From contig NZ_CP067225.1 in NCBI RefSeq assembly GCF_016617715.1, positions 3,243,011-3,307,010 on the forward strand: DNA of 64,000 nt, read 5' to 3'. A program made the translations under genes and the position numbers. The number at the start of each line of letters is the position of its first letter. Position 1 is the first letter of the stretch. This document shows positions 9,894 through 18,100 of the stretch, piece by piece. This stretch comes from Paracoccus sp. MC1862 (GTDB lineage: Bacteria; Pseudomonadota; Alphaproteobacteria; Rhodobacterales; Rhodobacteraceae). Below the pieces are notes generated by a model. The model saw nothing but the letters and a program-made list of their open reading frames with translations. It was not told where the DNA came from and ran no database searches.

Positions 9894-10079
9894 TCAGGCG
9901 TCCGGCGTATGGCGCGGCCCGTTGCCGATGCGCGCCGACAGATGCGCGACCGCCGCCGCGATCACCGTGCCAAGCGCCAGCACCGGCAGGGGAATCCCCA
10001 GCGACACGGCCACGACCAGCGTGACGCCCGCCGCCACGATCACGGCCAGGACCAGCATCAGGAAATGGGGCAGGGGCAT
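9894..10079 (-). CDS. Small membrane protein, unknown function
   Basis: A 61-residue protein starting MPLPHFLM with a strong ribosome site (AAGGAG 6-7 nt before the ATG at 10079). Two hydrophobic helices (LVLAVIVAAGVTLVVAV and LPVLALGTVIAAAVA) and a polar tail ending RHTPDA. Convergent with the HNH gene, whose stop is 3 bp away. The frame continues upstream to 11165, but that part is the shadow of the radical SAM gene. No family recognised. Confidence 0.65.
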   Translation of the reverse strand: MPLPHFLMLVLAVIVAAGVTLVVAVSLGIPLPVLALGTVIAAAVAHLSARIGNGPRHTPDA

Positions 10080-10172
10080 CGCTTTCTCCTTCACGGCCTG
10101 AATATGTGGCGCGCTGCCTGAAATGGAAAGCCGCGAATGGCGCGAATTGTTCCCATGCGCGGGCTTGCCAAT

Positions 10173-10187
10173 GTTCCTGTTGTGTTC
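10173..10187 (+). promoter_or_regulatory. LexA-type SOS box before the radical SAM gene
   Basis: GTTC (10173-10176), CTGTTGT, GTTC (10184-10187): an exact GTTC-N7-GTTC alphaproteobacterial LexA box, 12 bp before the ATG at 10200. The same box in reverse orientation precedes recA here. It also argues that the gene starts at 10200 and not at the upstream ATG 10137. Confidence 0.6.
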
Positions 10188-10199
10188 CAATCTTCGCCC

Positions 10200-11279
10200 A
10201 TGCTGCCGCCCCGCAACCCGGACGAGATCCTCAAGGCCCGTGGCGCCGCGCATCGCCCCGCCGCCCGGTTCGAGCCGTACCGGCTTGTGCACGAGGATGA
10301 CGGCTGGAACACGACCTCTGACGAAAACCTGCTGCGGACCGAGGTCACGACCGAGGTGCCGCGCCGGATCATCACCCGCAACGATTCGCCAGACGTGCCC
10401 TTCGACCGTTCGGTGAACCCGTACCGGGGCTGCGAGCATGGCTGCATCTACTGCTTCGCCCGGCCCAGTCACGCCTGGCTGGGTCTGTCGCCGGGCCTCG
10501 ATTTCGAAACCCGCATCATCGCTAAGCCGGACGCGCCGAGGCTGCTGGAAGCCGAGATCGCCCGGCCCGGCTATGCCGTGGCCCCCATCGCCTTCGGTAC
10601 CAACACCGACCCCTATCAGCCGGCGGAGGCGGGCCTGGGGATCATGCGCGGCTGCCTGCAGGTGCTGCACGACTGGAACCACCCGCTCAGCATCGTAACG
10701 CGCGGGCGTACCATCCTGCGCGACCTTGACCTGATCGGGGCGATGGCGGCGCGGGGGCAGGTCTTCGTGGGCGTCTCGCTGACCACACTCGACCCCGCGC
10801 TTGCCCGTTTGATGGAGCCGCGCGCGCCTGCCCCCGCAACGCGCCTGAAGATGATCCGGGCGCTGGCGGAGGCGGGCGTGCGGGTGCGGGTGATGCTGGC
10901 GCCGATGATCCCCGCCCTGACGGATCACGAGATCGAATCGCTCCTTGCCGCCGCGCGGGCTGCGGGTGCGGCCACCGCCAGCATGATCCCGATCCGCCTG
11001 CCGCACGAGGTCGCGCCCCTGTTCCGCGACTGGCTGGACCGCCACCATCCGGGGCGCGCCGCCCATGTCATGTCCCGCATCCGGGCCATGCGCGGCGGGC
11101 GCGACAACGATCCCCGCTTCGGCCACCGGATGCGCGGCCAAGGACCCGAGGCCGACCTGATGCACCAGCGTTTCCGCCTTGCCCGCAGGCGCCTGGGCTA
11201 TGACGGCGAAAGCCCGCCGCTGGACGCCAGCCGCTTCGCCCCGCCGCCGCGCCCCGGCGACCAGCTTGCGCTGTTCTGA
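10200..11279 (+). CDS. PA0069-family radical SAM protein (SplB-related)
   Basis: A 359-residue radical S-adenosylmethionine enzyme. The [4Fe-4S] motif is CEHGCIYC in NPYRGCEHGCIYCFARPSH, and the upstream ARFEPYR...DDGW segment is typical of the PA0069 family, which is related to spore photoproduct lyase. The barrel continues with GTNTDPYQPAE and a repeated VRVMLAPMIP strand. The C-terminal RGGR/MRGQG region is the family extension. The reaction is not established. Start at 10200 (MLPPRNPDE) is preferred because a LexA-type box lies between 10137 and 10200; ATG 10137 would add 21 residues. Regulation by DNA damage is inferred from the box. Confidence 0.85.
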   Translation: MLPPRNPDEILKARGAAHRPAARFEPYRLVHEDDGWNTTSDENLLRTEVTTEVPRRIITRNDSPDVPFDRSVNPYRGCEHGCIYCFARPSHAWLGLSPGLDFETRIIAKPDAPRLLEAEIARPGYAVAPIAFGTNTDPYQPAEAGLGIMRGCLQVLHDWNHPLSIVTRGRTILRDLDLIGAMAARGQVFVGVSLTTLDPALARLMEPRAPAPATRLKMIRALAEAGVRVRVMLAPMIPALTDHEIESLLAAARAAGAATASMIPIRLPHEVAPLFRDWLDRHHPGRAAHVMSRIRAMRGGRDNDPRFGHRMRGQGPEADLMHQRFRLARRRLGYDGESPPLDASRFAPPPRPGDQLALF

Positions 11280-11300
11280 CAGTCAGGGCAGGCTGAAGAC

Positions 11301-11690
11301 ATGACGGTGATCTGGCACAACCCGAACTGTTCGACCTCGCGCAAGGTGCTGGCCGCGCTGCGCGAAAGCGGCGACGATCCCGAGGTGATCGAATATCTCA
11401 AGACCCCGCCCGACCGCGAGACGATCCGGCAATGGACAGCCAACGCCGGGCTGACGGTCCGGCAGGGGCTGCGGCAGCGCAACACCCCCTATCACGACCT
11501 CGGCCTGGGCGATCCCGAACTGACCGACGACCAGCTTCTCGATTCGATCGTGGCGCATCCGATCCTGCTGGAACGTCCCTTCGTGCGGACATCGCTCGGC
11601 ACCCGCCTCTGCCGTCCACCCGAGCGCGTCTTCGAGATCATGGCCAACCCGCCCGCGCCTTCGACGCAGGATGGCGGGTCGCCCGCCTGA
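11301..11690 (+). CDS. ArsC-family reductase (glutaredoxin-coupled arsenate reductase type)
   Basis: A 129-residue thioredoxin-fold protein. HNPNCSTSRKVL carries the active-site Cys near residue 10, and HPILLERPFV near residues 86-95 matches the ArsC/Spx family strand before the conserved Arg. Reduces arsenate with glutaredoxin in characterised members; no ars operon genes are nearby, so the physiological role is uncertain. 20 bp after the radical SAM gene and possibly co-transcribed with it. Followed by copy B of the intergenic repeat. Confidence 0.85.
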   Translation: MTVIWHNPNCSTSRKVLAALRESGDDPEVIEYLKTPPDRETIRQWTANAGLTVRQGLRQRNTPYHDLGLGDPELTDDQLLDSIVAHPILLERPFVRTSLGTRLCRPPERVFEIMANPPAPSTQDGGSPA

Positions 11691-11713
11691 CGCTGCAGGG
11701 CGCTTGGCTGCCC

Positions 11714-11742
11714 GTTCTTCTTCGCTCAAATATCCGCGGGGG
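11714..11742. repeat. Interspersed intergenic element, copy B
   Basis: GTTCTTCTTCGCTCAAATAT at 11714 followed by CCGCGGGGG matches copy A (3661) over the core. A short GC-rich inverted sequence (GGGGCGGCAGCCCC, about 11759-11773) follows. It lies between the stops of the convergent arsC-like and trpS genes. Confidence 0.65.
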
Positions 11743-11777
11743 AGCTGCGGAACGCAGCGGGGGCGGCAGCCCCGGCC

Positions 11778-12797
11778 TCAGCGCGCCCCGCGGATCATTC
11801 CCATGATCTCGCGCGCTTCCGCCACGATGGGCGAGGCGATGGCATTTGCCCTTTCGGCCCCTTCCAGCAGGATGCGGTCGATCTCGGAAGGATCGCCCAT
11901 CAACTGGTTCATCCGCCGGGTGATCGGCGCCAGCACCGACACCGCAAGGTCGGCCAGCGCCGGCTTAAAGGCGCCGAAGCCTTGGCCCTCGAAGCGTGCC
12001 AGCACCGCGTCGGGCGTCTCGTCCGACAGGGCGGCGTGGATGTTAACGAGGTTCCGCGCCTCGGGCCGGTCCTTCAGCCCCTCCATCGCGCCGGGCAGCG
12101 GCTCGGCATCGGTGCGGGCCTTGCGGATCTTCTGGGCGATGGCGTCGGCGTCGTCGGTCAGGTTGATGCGGCTGGCGTCCGAGGGGTCGGACTTGGACAT
12201 CTTCTTCGTCCCGTCGCGCAGGGACATGACGCGGGTCGCAGCGCCCTCGATCACCGGCTCGGGTGCGGGAAAGAAATCAGTGCCGTAGTCGTGGTTGAAC
12301 TTGGCCGCGATGTCGCGGGTCAGTTCCACGTGCTGCTTCTGGTCCTCGCCCACCGGCACATGGGTCGCGTGATAGGCAAGGATGTCCGCCGCCATCAGCG
12401 CGGGATAGGCATAAAGGCCAAGGCTGACGGCCTCGGCGTTCTTGCCCGCCTTGTCCTTGAACTGGGTCATGCGGTTCATCCAGCCCAAGCGGGCCACGCA
12501 GGACAGCATCCAGCCAAGCTCGGCATGGGCGGGGACATGGCTTTGCACGAACAGCACCGACTGCGCCGGGTCGATCCCCGCGGCAAGGAAGGCCGCCGCC
12601 GCCTCGCGCGTCTGCTGGCGCAGCCGCTCGGGCTCCTGCCAGACGGTGATCGCGTGCAGGTCCACGAGGCAGTAGATCGTCTCGACCTGCCCCTGCTTTT
12701 CGGCAAAGCGGCGCAGGGCGCCGAGGTAGTTGCCCAGCGTCAGACCGCCCGACGGCTGGATGCCCGAGAAGATGCGCGGAGTGTGAACGCGTGCCAT
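11778..12797 (-). CDS. trpS: Tryptophan--tRNA ligase
   Basis: Class I aminoacyl-tRNA synthetase that charges tRNA-Trp. Start at 12797 ([10 protein letters not shown]) gives 339 residues, the usual bacterial length. The HIGH-type motif appears as [13 protein letters not shown] (near residues 15-27) and the KMSKS loop as [10 protein letters not shown] (near 205-214). The frame extends upstream to 12857 without homology. Divergent from the rhomboid-like gene with about 80 bp between starts. Confidence 0.97.
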   Translation of the reverse strand: MARVHTPRIFSGIQPSGGLTLGNYLGALRRFAEKQGQVETIYCLVDLHAITVWQEPERLRQQTREAAAAFLAAGIDPAQSVLFVQSHVPAHAELGWMLSCVARLGWMNRMTQFKDKAGKNAEAVSLGLYAYPALMAADILAYHATHVPVGEDQKQHVELTRDIAAKFNHDYGTDFFPAPEPVIEGAATRVMSLRDGTKKMSKSDPSDASRINLTDDADAIAQKIRKARTDAEPLPGAMEGLKDRPEARNLVNIHAALSDETPDAVLARFEGQGFGAFKPALADLAVSVLAPITRRMNQLMGDPSEIDRILLEGAERANAIASPIVAEAREIMGMIRGAR

Positions 12798-12877
12798 GCT
12801 GCTGCCTGCTGGAAAATCCGTCGGCGTCGGGATACCCCTTGCCCCTGACAGGCGCAACCGCGCCGGAAAGGACCGCG

Positions 12878-13588
12878 ATGCGCGTCGGAATGAACGAAAG
12901 CCCCGTCAACAGCCTGCCCGCCGTGCTGTGGATGCTGGTGGCCCCCATCGCCGCGGCCGAGGCGTATTTCGGCCTCGGCCGCCTGGGCTTCCTTGCGGGC
13001 GGCGTCAACGCCGGTCAGGCCGCGCGCCAGATCATGGTCGAGCAGACCGCCTTCGCCCCCGAGTTCCTGGTCCGCGCCTTCGGCCGCTCCTCGGTCGCGG
13101 GGGCCGAGCTTTACCGGCTGCTCACCTATCCCTTCGTCCATTACTCTCTGACCCACGCGATCTTCGTCGTGGTGTTCCTGCTGGCGCTGGGCAACATGGT
13201 GGCGCGGTCGTTCCGGCCTTGGGCGGTGCTGGCGCTGTTCTTCGCCTCGGCCATCGGCGGCGCGGCGGTCTATTCGGTTGCCGCGGGGATGCTGCCGCTG
13301 TTCCGCTTCGACCCCCTGGTGGGGGGCTATGCGCCGGTCTACGGACTGCTCGGCGCCTTCACCTTCCTTTTGTGGACCCGGCTGGGTCAGGAGAACGCCA
13401 ACCAGCTTCGCGCCTTCACCCTGATCGGGGTGCTGTTGCTGTTCCAGCTTGTGTTCGGCATCGCCTTTGGCGGCGCGGGCAAGAACTGGATCGCCGAGGT
13501 CTCGGGCTTCGTGATCGGCTTCGGGCTGTCCTTTGTGCTGATCCCTGGCGGCGTGGGGCGAGTGCGTCGGCGCATCCGCCAGCGGTAG
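12878..13588 (+). CDS. Rhomboid-fold membrane protein lacking the catalytic Ser and His
   Basis: A 236-residue six-helix membrane protein with rhomboid architecture. The L1-loop/TM2 region [17 protein letters not shown] keeps the conserved HYSLTH, and the TM4 segment [13 protein letters not shown] aligns with GASGAIFGLLGA of active rhomboids. The catalytic Ser of GxSG is a Tyr, and TM6 ([11 protein letters not shown]) has no His. It is therefore expected to be an inactive rhomboid-like protein. Start 12878 has AAAGGA 7 nt upstream; ATG 12890 is the alternative. The frame upstream to 12791 runs into trpS. Confidence 0.75.
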   Translation: MRVGMNESPVNSLPAVLWMLVAPIAAAEAYFGLGRLGFLAGGVNAGQAARQIMVEQTAFAPEFLVRAFGRSSVAGAELYRLLTYPFVHYSLTHAIFVVVFLLALGNMVARSFRPWAVLALFFASAIGGAAVYSVAAGMLPLFRFDPLVGGYAPVYGLLGAFTFLLWTRLGQENANQLRAFTLIGVLLLFQLVFGIAFGGAGKNWIAEVSGFVIGFGLSFVLIPGGVGRVRRRIRQR

Positions 13589-13623
13589 ATCATGTCGCGC
13601 TGCTGCGGCTGCACCGTCGCCAG

Positions 13624-13642
13624 CGGGGGTTTCACACCCCCG
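13624..13642. terminator. Hairpin after the rhomboid-like gene
   Basis: CGGGGGT (13624-13630), loop TTCAC, ACCCCCG (13636-13642): a perfect 7-bp stem 36 bp after the stop. No U tract, so termination is uncertain; it may be the GC-rich part of the neighbouring repeat. Confidence 0.45.
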
Positions 13643-13722
13643 CGCCCCCGTGGGATATTTCGACGAAGAAGAACTTGCGGAGATTGTTCGCGCTGGTTCT
13701 TCTTCGTCCGGCTATCTTGGGA
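13642..13722. repeat. Interspersed intergenic element, inverted pair (copies C and D)
   Basis: Copy C reads in reverse (CCCCCGTGGGATATTTCGAC then GAAGAAGAAC, 13645-13674). Copy D reads forward (GTTCTTCTTCGTC, 13696-13708, then a diverged CGGCTATCTTGG). GACGAAGAAGAAC at 13662-13674 and its exact complement at 13696-13708 form a 13-bp inverted repeat around 21 nt. It sits between the convergent rhomboid-like and murJ genes. Confidence 0.65.
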
Positions 13723-13768
13723 TCGTCTTATACGACGATGGGGCAGAACCCCGGCCCGACACTGATCC

Positions 13769-15301
13769 TCAGCGCCGCCGCCGGACATTGGCGCGCAACT
13801 CGGCCGGGCTGATTGCGCCGGTCAGGAAGCTCAGCGCGAAATAACCCGCAGCACCCCCGAAAACGAGGATGGCGAGGTCGGGTATGTCGCCCTCGCCGTC
13901 CTGCGCCAGCCACCCTCGCACCACCCACAGCCCTGCCGCCATCAACGCCGAGGACAGGATGATCCGCGGCAGCCGGGCGCGCAGCCGCTGGTCCAGCCGC
14001 GCCGAAAGGCCCATGCCGCGCGTGCCCCACCAGAGCTGTCCGACCATGACCCAGGCGGCCACGGTCGTGCCCAGCGCGGCCGCCACGAAGCCGATCAGCG
14101 GCATCAGCCCCACCGCGACAACCGCGTTCACGATCATCGAATGAACCGCATAGCGGAAGGGTGTCCGCGTATCCTCGCGCGCGAAATATAGGGGCTGCAG
14201 GATCTTCTGCAGGACGAAGGCGGGCAGGCCCAAGGCATAGACGACCAGCGCCCGCGCGGTCATTGCCGTGTCATGGGCGTCGAAGGCGCCGCGCTCGAAC
14301 AGCGTTGCCACCATGGGCACCGCGATCACGGCGATGGCGAAGGCGGCGGGCAGGGTCAGGAACATCCCGAACTCGGTCGCCCGCGACAGGGCCGACTGGC
14401 CGCCCGTCTCGTCGCCCGCCCGCAGGCGGCGGGACAGTTCCGGCAGCAGCACCACCGCCACCGCCGCCCCGACCACGCCCAGCGGCAGTTGATACAGCCG
14501 GTCGGAATAGCTGAGCCAGCCGATCGCGCCCTCGAAGAAGGACCCGACCTGCCGCCCCACCAGCAGGTTCACCTGCACGACGCCGCCCGCGAATATCGCC
14601 GGCAGCGCGATCGACAGAAGCCGGCGCATGTCGGGGGTCAGCCTCGGCCTGCCGGGCACAAAGCGCCAGCCGGTGCGCGAAGCGTCCCACCAGACCAGCG
14701 CCAGTTGCGCCACCCCGGTGAGCGGCGTCGCCCAGGAAAGCGTCAGCCCCAGATCCCATCCCTGCCAGCGCCCCAGCAGCATGGCCAGGATGAACAGCAG
14801 GTTCAGCAGCACGGGTGCGGCGGCCGCGACCCCGAAACGGCCATGGGCGTTCAGCACGCCCGAGATCATCGAGGCCAGCGAGATCAGCAGGATATAGGGA
14901 AATGTGATCCGCCCGTATTCCACCGCAAGGCCGAAGCGTTCATCGCCCGCGAAGCCCGCCGCCATCAGCCAGACCAGCCCCGGCATCAGGATCATCGCGA
15001 GCGCCGAGAACACCGCGACCACGAAGCCCAGCCCGGCAAAGGCGTCGGCGGCGAAGCGCCGGGGGTCCTCGCCCGATTCCAGCTTCTTGGAAAACATCGG
15101 CACGAAGGCGGTGTTGAAGGCCCCTTCCGCGAAGAAGCGGCGGAACATGTTGGGCAGCGACAGGGCCACCAGAAAGGCCTCAGCCTGGGCGCCGGTGCCC
15201 AGCCAGGCGGCCATCAGGATGTCGCGCACAAAACCCGTCAGCCGGGACATGAAGGTCCAGAGGCCCACGGAGATGAACCCCCGCACCAGTCCGCCACGCA
15301 T
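13769..15301 (-). CDS. murJ: Lipid II flippase MurJ (MviN)
   Basis: A 510-residue polytopic membrane protein of the MOP exporter superfamily that flips the peptidoglycan precursor lipid II across the inner membrane. Start at MRGGLVRGFISVG (15301), 4 bp after the glnD stop. Family signatures near the N-terminus: SRLTGFVRDILMAAWLG and LPNMFRRFFAEGAFNTAFVP. About 14 hydrophobic helices follow. Third gene of an apparent operon with the LppC-like lipoprotein and glnD. Confidence 0.95.
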   Translation of the reverse strand: MRGGLVRGFISVGLWTFMSRLTGFVRDILMAAWLGTGAQAEAFLVALSLPNMFRRFFAEGAFNTAFVPMFSKKLESGEDPRRFAADAFAGLGFVVAVFSALAMILMPGLVWLMAAGFAGDERFGLAVEYGRITFPYILLISLASMISGVLNAHGRFGVAAAAPVLLNLLFILAMLLGRWQGWDLGLTLSWATPLTGVAQLALVWWDASRTGWRFVPGRPRLTPDMRRLLSIALPAIFAGGVVQVNLLVGRQVGSFFEGAIGWLSYSDRLYQLPLGVVGAAVAVVLLPELSRRLRAGDETGGQSALSRATEFGMFLTLPAAFAIAVIAVPMVATLFERGAFDAHDTAMTARALVVYALGLPAFVLQKILQPLYFAREDTRTPFRYAVHSMIVNAVVAVGLMPLIGFVAAALGTTVAAWVMVGQLWWGTRGMGLSARLDQRLRARLPRIILSSALMAAGLWVVRGWLAQDGEGDIPDLAILVFGGAAGYFALSFLTGAISPAELRANVRRRR

Positions 15302-15305
15302 GAAT

Positions 15306-18098
15306 TCAGGCCTCCGCTCGTTCCGCGCCTTCGCGTATCGCCTGATGCAACCTGCGTTCAAGGGCCTCTCGTTTCGCGGGCTGGGTCAGCTTCAGCCCGA
15401 AGGCGTCCTTGACGTAGAAGCTGTCCACCACCTGCGCGCCGTAGGTGGCGATCACGGCGCTGACGATCTGGATGTGGTTCGCGGCCAGCGTCCGCGTCAG
15501 GTCGTAAAGCAGCCCGGGCCGGTCGCGGGTGTCCACCTGGATGATCGTGTGGATCTCGGACCCCTCGTTGTCGAAGGTGACATGGGTCGGGAAGCGGAAG
15601 GCGCGGTCGCGCTTTTTCGGCTTGTCGCGCTCGGTCAGGGCGTCGCGGGGCACGACCTCTCCGGCCAGCGTGCGGAAGATCATGCGCTTGAGCTGGGGCA
15701 GGCGGTCGGACGCATAGGGCCGCCCTTCGGCATCCTGCACCCAGAACACGGCGGTCGCATAGCCGTCGCGCGTGGTATAGGTCCGCGCGTCCACCACGTT
15801 GGCGCCGACCAGCGCCAGCGCCCCTGCCAGACGCGAGAACAGCCCTGGATGGTCCGCCATGACAAAGGCCGCCCGCGTCGCGTCCCGCCGCAGGTCGGGG
15901 TCCAGGTCCATGCGGATCTCGTCGGCCGAGATGCCTTTCAGCAGCCGGGCGAAGACCTGCTGCGTGTCCGTGGGCAGCCCCTGCCAGTAGCTGTCGTAAT
16001 GCCGCCTGACCTCGGCGCGGATGTCGGCGGGCGCCCAGCCTTGGGCGGTCAGCAGGTGGCGCAGGCTGCGGCGCGCCTCGTCCACGCGCTGCTCGCGGTT
16101 GACATCCTCAAGCCCGTTTTCCAGCACGTCCGCCGTCAGCCGGTGCAGCTTGCGCAGAAGCTCGGCCTTCCAGTTGTTCCAGGTGGTCGGCCCCACGCCC
16201 CGGATGTCGCAGACGGTCAGCACCGCCAGCAGGTCCAGCCTCTGGCGCGAGCGCACCGCTTTGGCGAAATCGCGCAGCGTGCGCGGGTCCGAGATGTCGC
16301 GCTTCTGCGCCACGTCCGACATGAGCAGGTGGTTGCGGATCAGCCATTCGACCAGTTCGATCCGCGCGGGGTCCAGCCCCAGGCGCTGGCACACCCGCCG
16401 GGCGATCTGCGCCCCGATGATCGAGTGATCCTCGGGGCGTCCCTTGCCGATGTCGTGCAGCAGGGTGGCGAGGTAGATCACCGTCCGGTCCAGCTTGCCC
16501 TCGGCCATGACGGCGCTGACGATGGGCAGGTCCTCGACCAGTTCGCCCCGCTCGATCTGCGCCAGCGCCGCCACGCATTGGATCAGGTGCTCGTCCACCG
16601 TGTAGTGGTGATAGACGTTGAACTGCATCATCGCGACGATGCGCTCGAATTCGGGAATATAGGCGCCCAGCACGCCCAGTTCGTTCATCCGGCGCAGGGC
16701 GCGTTCCGGGTTGCCGTGCTTCAGCAGCAGGTCGAGGAAGATGCGCGCGGCCTCGGGGTCGGCGCGCATGGGCTCGTCGATGCGGTAAAGGTTCTGCGCC
16801 ACCAGCCGCATCGCCTCGGGGTGGATCAGGATGCCGCTGCGCAGGGCTTCCTCGAAGACGCGCAGGATGTTCAGGGGATCGGCGAAGAAGCTGTCAGGAT
16901 CGGCGATGGCAAGGCGCCCGGTTTCCACCCTGAAGCCTGCGGCGACCCTTGGCTTGCGGAACCGTTCCAGAAGGGTTGCGCGATACAGGTGGCGCTGTTC
17001 CAGCCCGGTCAGGAAGACGCGGGTCAACTCGCCCACGCGGGTGGCCTGACGGAAATAATCCTGCATGAAGATCTCGACCCCCCGCCGCCCGCCCGCGTCG
17101 CGGTAGCCCATGCGGCCCGCCACTTCGACCTGCATGTCGAAGCTGAGCTTTTCGACTGCGCGGCCGGCGACCAGATGCATGTGGCAGCGGACGGCCCACA
17201 GGAAATCCTCGGCCGCCCAGAAGGTCGTGTGCTCGGCGCGGGTGAAATGGCCGGCGTCCACCAGCTCGATCGCGCGGTCCACTTGGTGGATGTATTTGGC
17301 GATCCAGTAAAGCGTCTGCAGGTCGCGCAGCCCGCCCTTGCCTTCCTTGACGTTGGGTTCCAGCACATAGCGTCGGCCGCCCTGCCGGCGGTGGCGCTCC
17401 TTCCGCTCCTCCAGCTTGGCCTCGATGAACTGGGGCACCGTGCGCTCGAAGAGTTCCGGCCACAGGCGTTCGCGCAGGGTCTGCCCCAGCAGGGCGTCGC
17501 CGCAGACCAGCCGGTGTTCCAGCAGGCTGGTGCGGATGGTCATGTCGGCCTCGGCCAGCCGGATGCATTCGTCGATGGACCGCGTGGCCTGCCCGACCTT
17601 CAGCTTGAGATCCCACAGCATGTAGAGCATCGATTCGATGACGCTTTCGATCCAGCCGGTGGGTTTCCAGGGCAGCAGGAACAGCAGGTCCACGTCGGAA
17701 TGGGGCGCCATCTCGCCACGCCCATAGCCGCCGACGGCCAGCACCGCCAGCCGCTCGCCCTCGGTCGGCGCGAGGTTCGGATGCAGGCGCACGGTGGCGA
17801 CATGGTGGATGGCGCGGACGGTGGCATCGGTCAGCTGCGCGATGGCGCGGACCGTCTCTCGCCCCTTGCGGGGGTGGCTGGCAAGGCCCGCGACGATGTC
17901 GGCCATCGCCTCGGCGCGGGCGGTGGACAGCAGCGCCACGGTGCGGGCACGGATCTCGCGCGGGTCGGTCAACCCCTGCAGCGCGGCGTCCAGCCCGATG
18001 ATCGCGGATTCGCTGTCGAACAACGGATGCGCCCCGGGCAGGGCCGGGGCGCTCTGGATCGGCTGAACGGCGGCGCCGTCCTCTGCGGATCGGATCAA
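15306..18098 (-). CDS. glnD: Bifunctional [protein-PII] uridylyltransferase/uridylyl-removing enzyme
   Basis: A 930-residue nitrogen sensor that uridylylates PII proteins under nitrogen limitation and removes UMP when glutamine is high. Nucleotidyltransferase motif GGYGRGEMAPHSDVD with catalytic acids near residues 125-135, then the PNVKEGKGGLRDLQ segment, the HD domain (LLHDIGKG, residues about 515-522) and two C-terminal ACT domains (MADHPGLFSRLAGAL and VDTRDRPGLLYDLT) that bind glutamine. Complete and normal length. Start 18098 lies 2 bp after the stop of the LppC-like gene, and murJ follows 4 bp after its own stop. Confidence 0.97.
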   Translation of the reverse strand: MIRSAEDGAAVQPIQSAPALPGAHPLFDSESAIIGLDAALQGLTDPREIRARTVALLSTARAEAMADIVAGLASHPRKGRETVRAIAQLTDATVRAIHHVATVRLHPNLAPTEGERLAVLAVGGYGRGEMAPHSDVDLLFLLPWKPTGWIESVIESMLYMLWDLKLKVGQATRSIDECIRLAEADMTIRTSLLEHRLVCGDALLGQTLRERLWPELFERTVPQFIEAKLEERKERHRRQGGRRYVLEPNVKEGKGGLRDLQTLYWIAKYIHQVDRAIELVDAGHFTRAEHTTFWAAEDFLWAVRCHMHLVAGRAVEKLSFDMQVEVAGRMGYRDAGGRRGVEIFMQDYFRQATRVGELTRVFLTGLEQRHLYRATLLERFRKPRVAAGFRVETGRLAIADPDSFFADPLNILRVFEEALRSGILIHPEAMRLVAQNLYRIDEPMRADPEAARIFLDLLLKHGNPERALRRMNELGVLGAYIPEFERIVAMMQFNVYHHYTVDEHLIQCVAALAQIERGELVEDLPIVSAVMAEGKLDRTVIYLATLLHDIGKGRPEDHSIIGAQIARRVCQRLGLDPARIELVEWLIRNHLLMSDVAQKRDISDPRTLRDFAKAVRSRQRLDLLAVLTVCDIRGVGPTTWNNWKAELLRKLHRLTADVLENGLEDVNREQRVDEARRSLRHLLTAQGWAPADIRAEVRRHYDSYWQGLPTDTQQVFARLLKGISADEIRMDLDPDLRRDATRAAFVMADHPGLFSRLAGALALVGANVVDARTYTTRDGYATAVFWVQDAEGRPYASDRLPQLKRMIFRTLAGEVVPRDALTERDKPKKRDRAFRFPTHVTFDNEGSEIHTIIQVDTRDRPGLLYDLTRTLAANHIQIVSAVIATYGAQVVDSFYVKDAFGLKLTQPAKREALERRLHQAIREGAERAEA

Positions 18099-18100
18099 GA

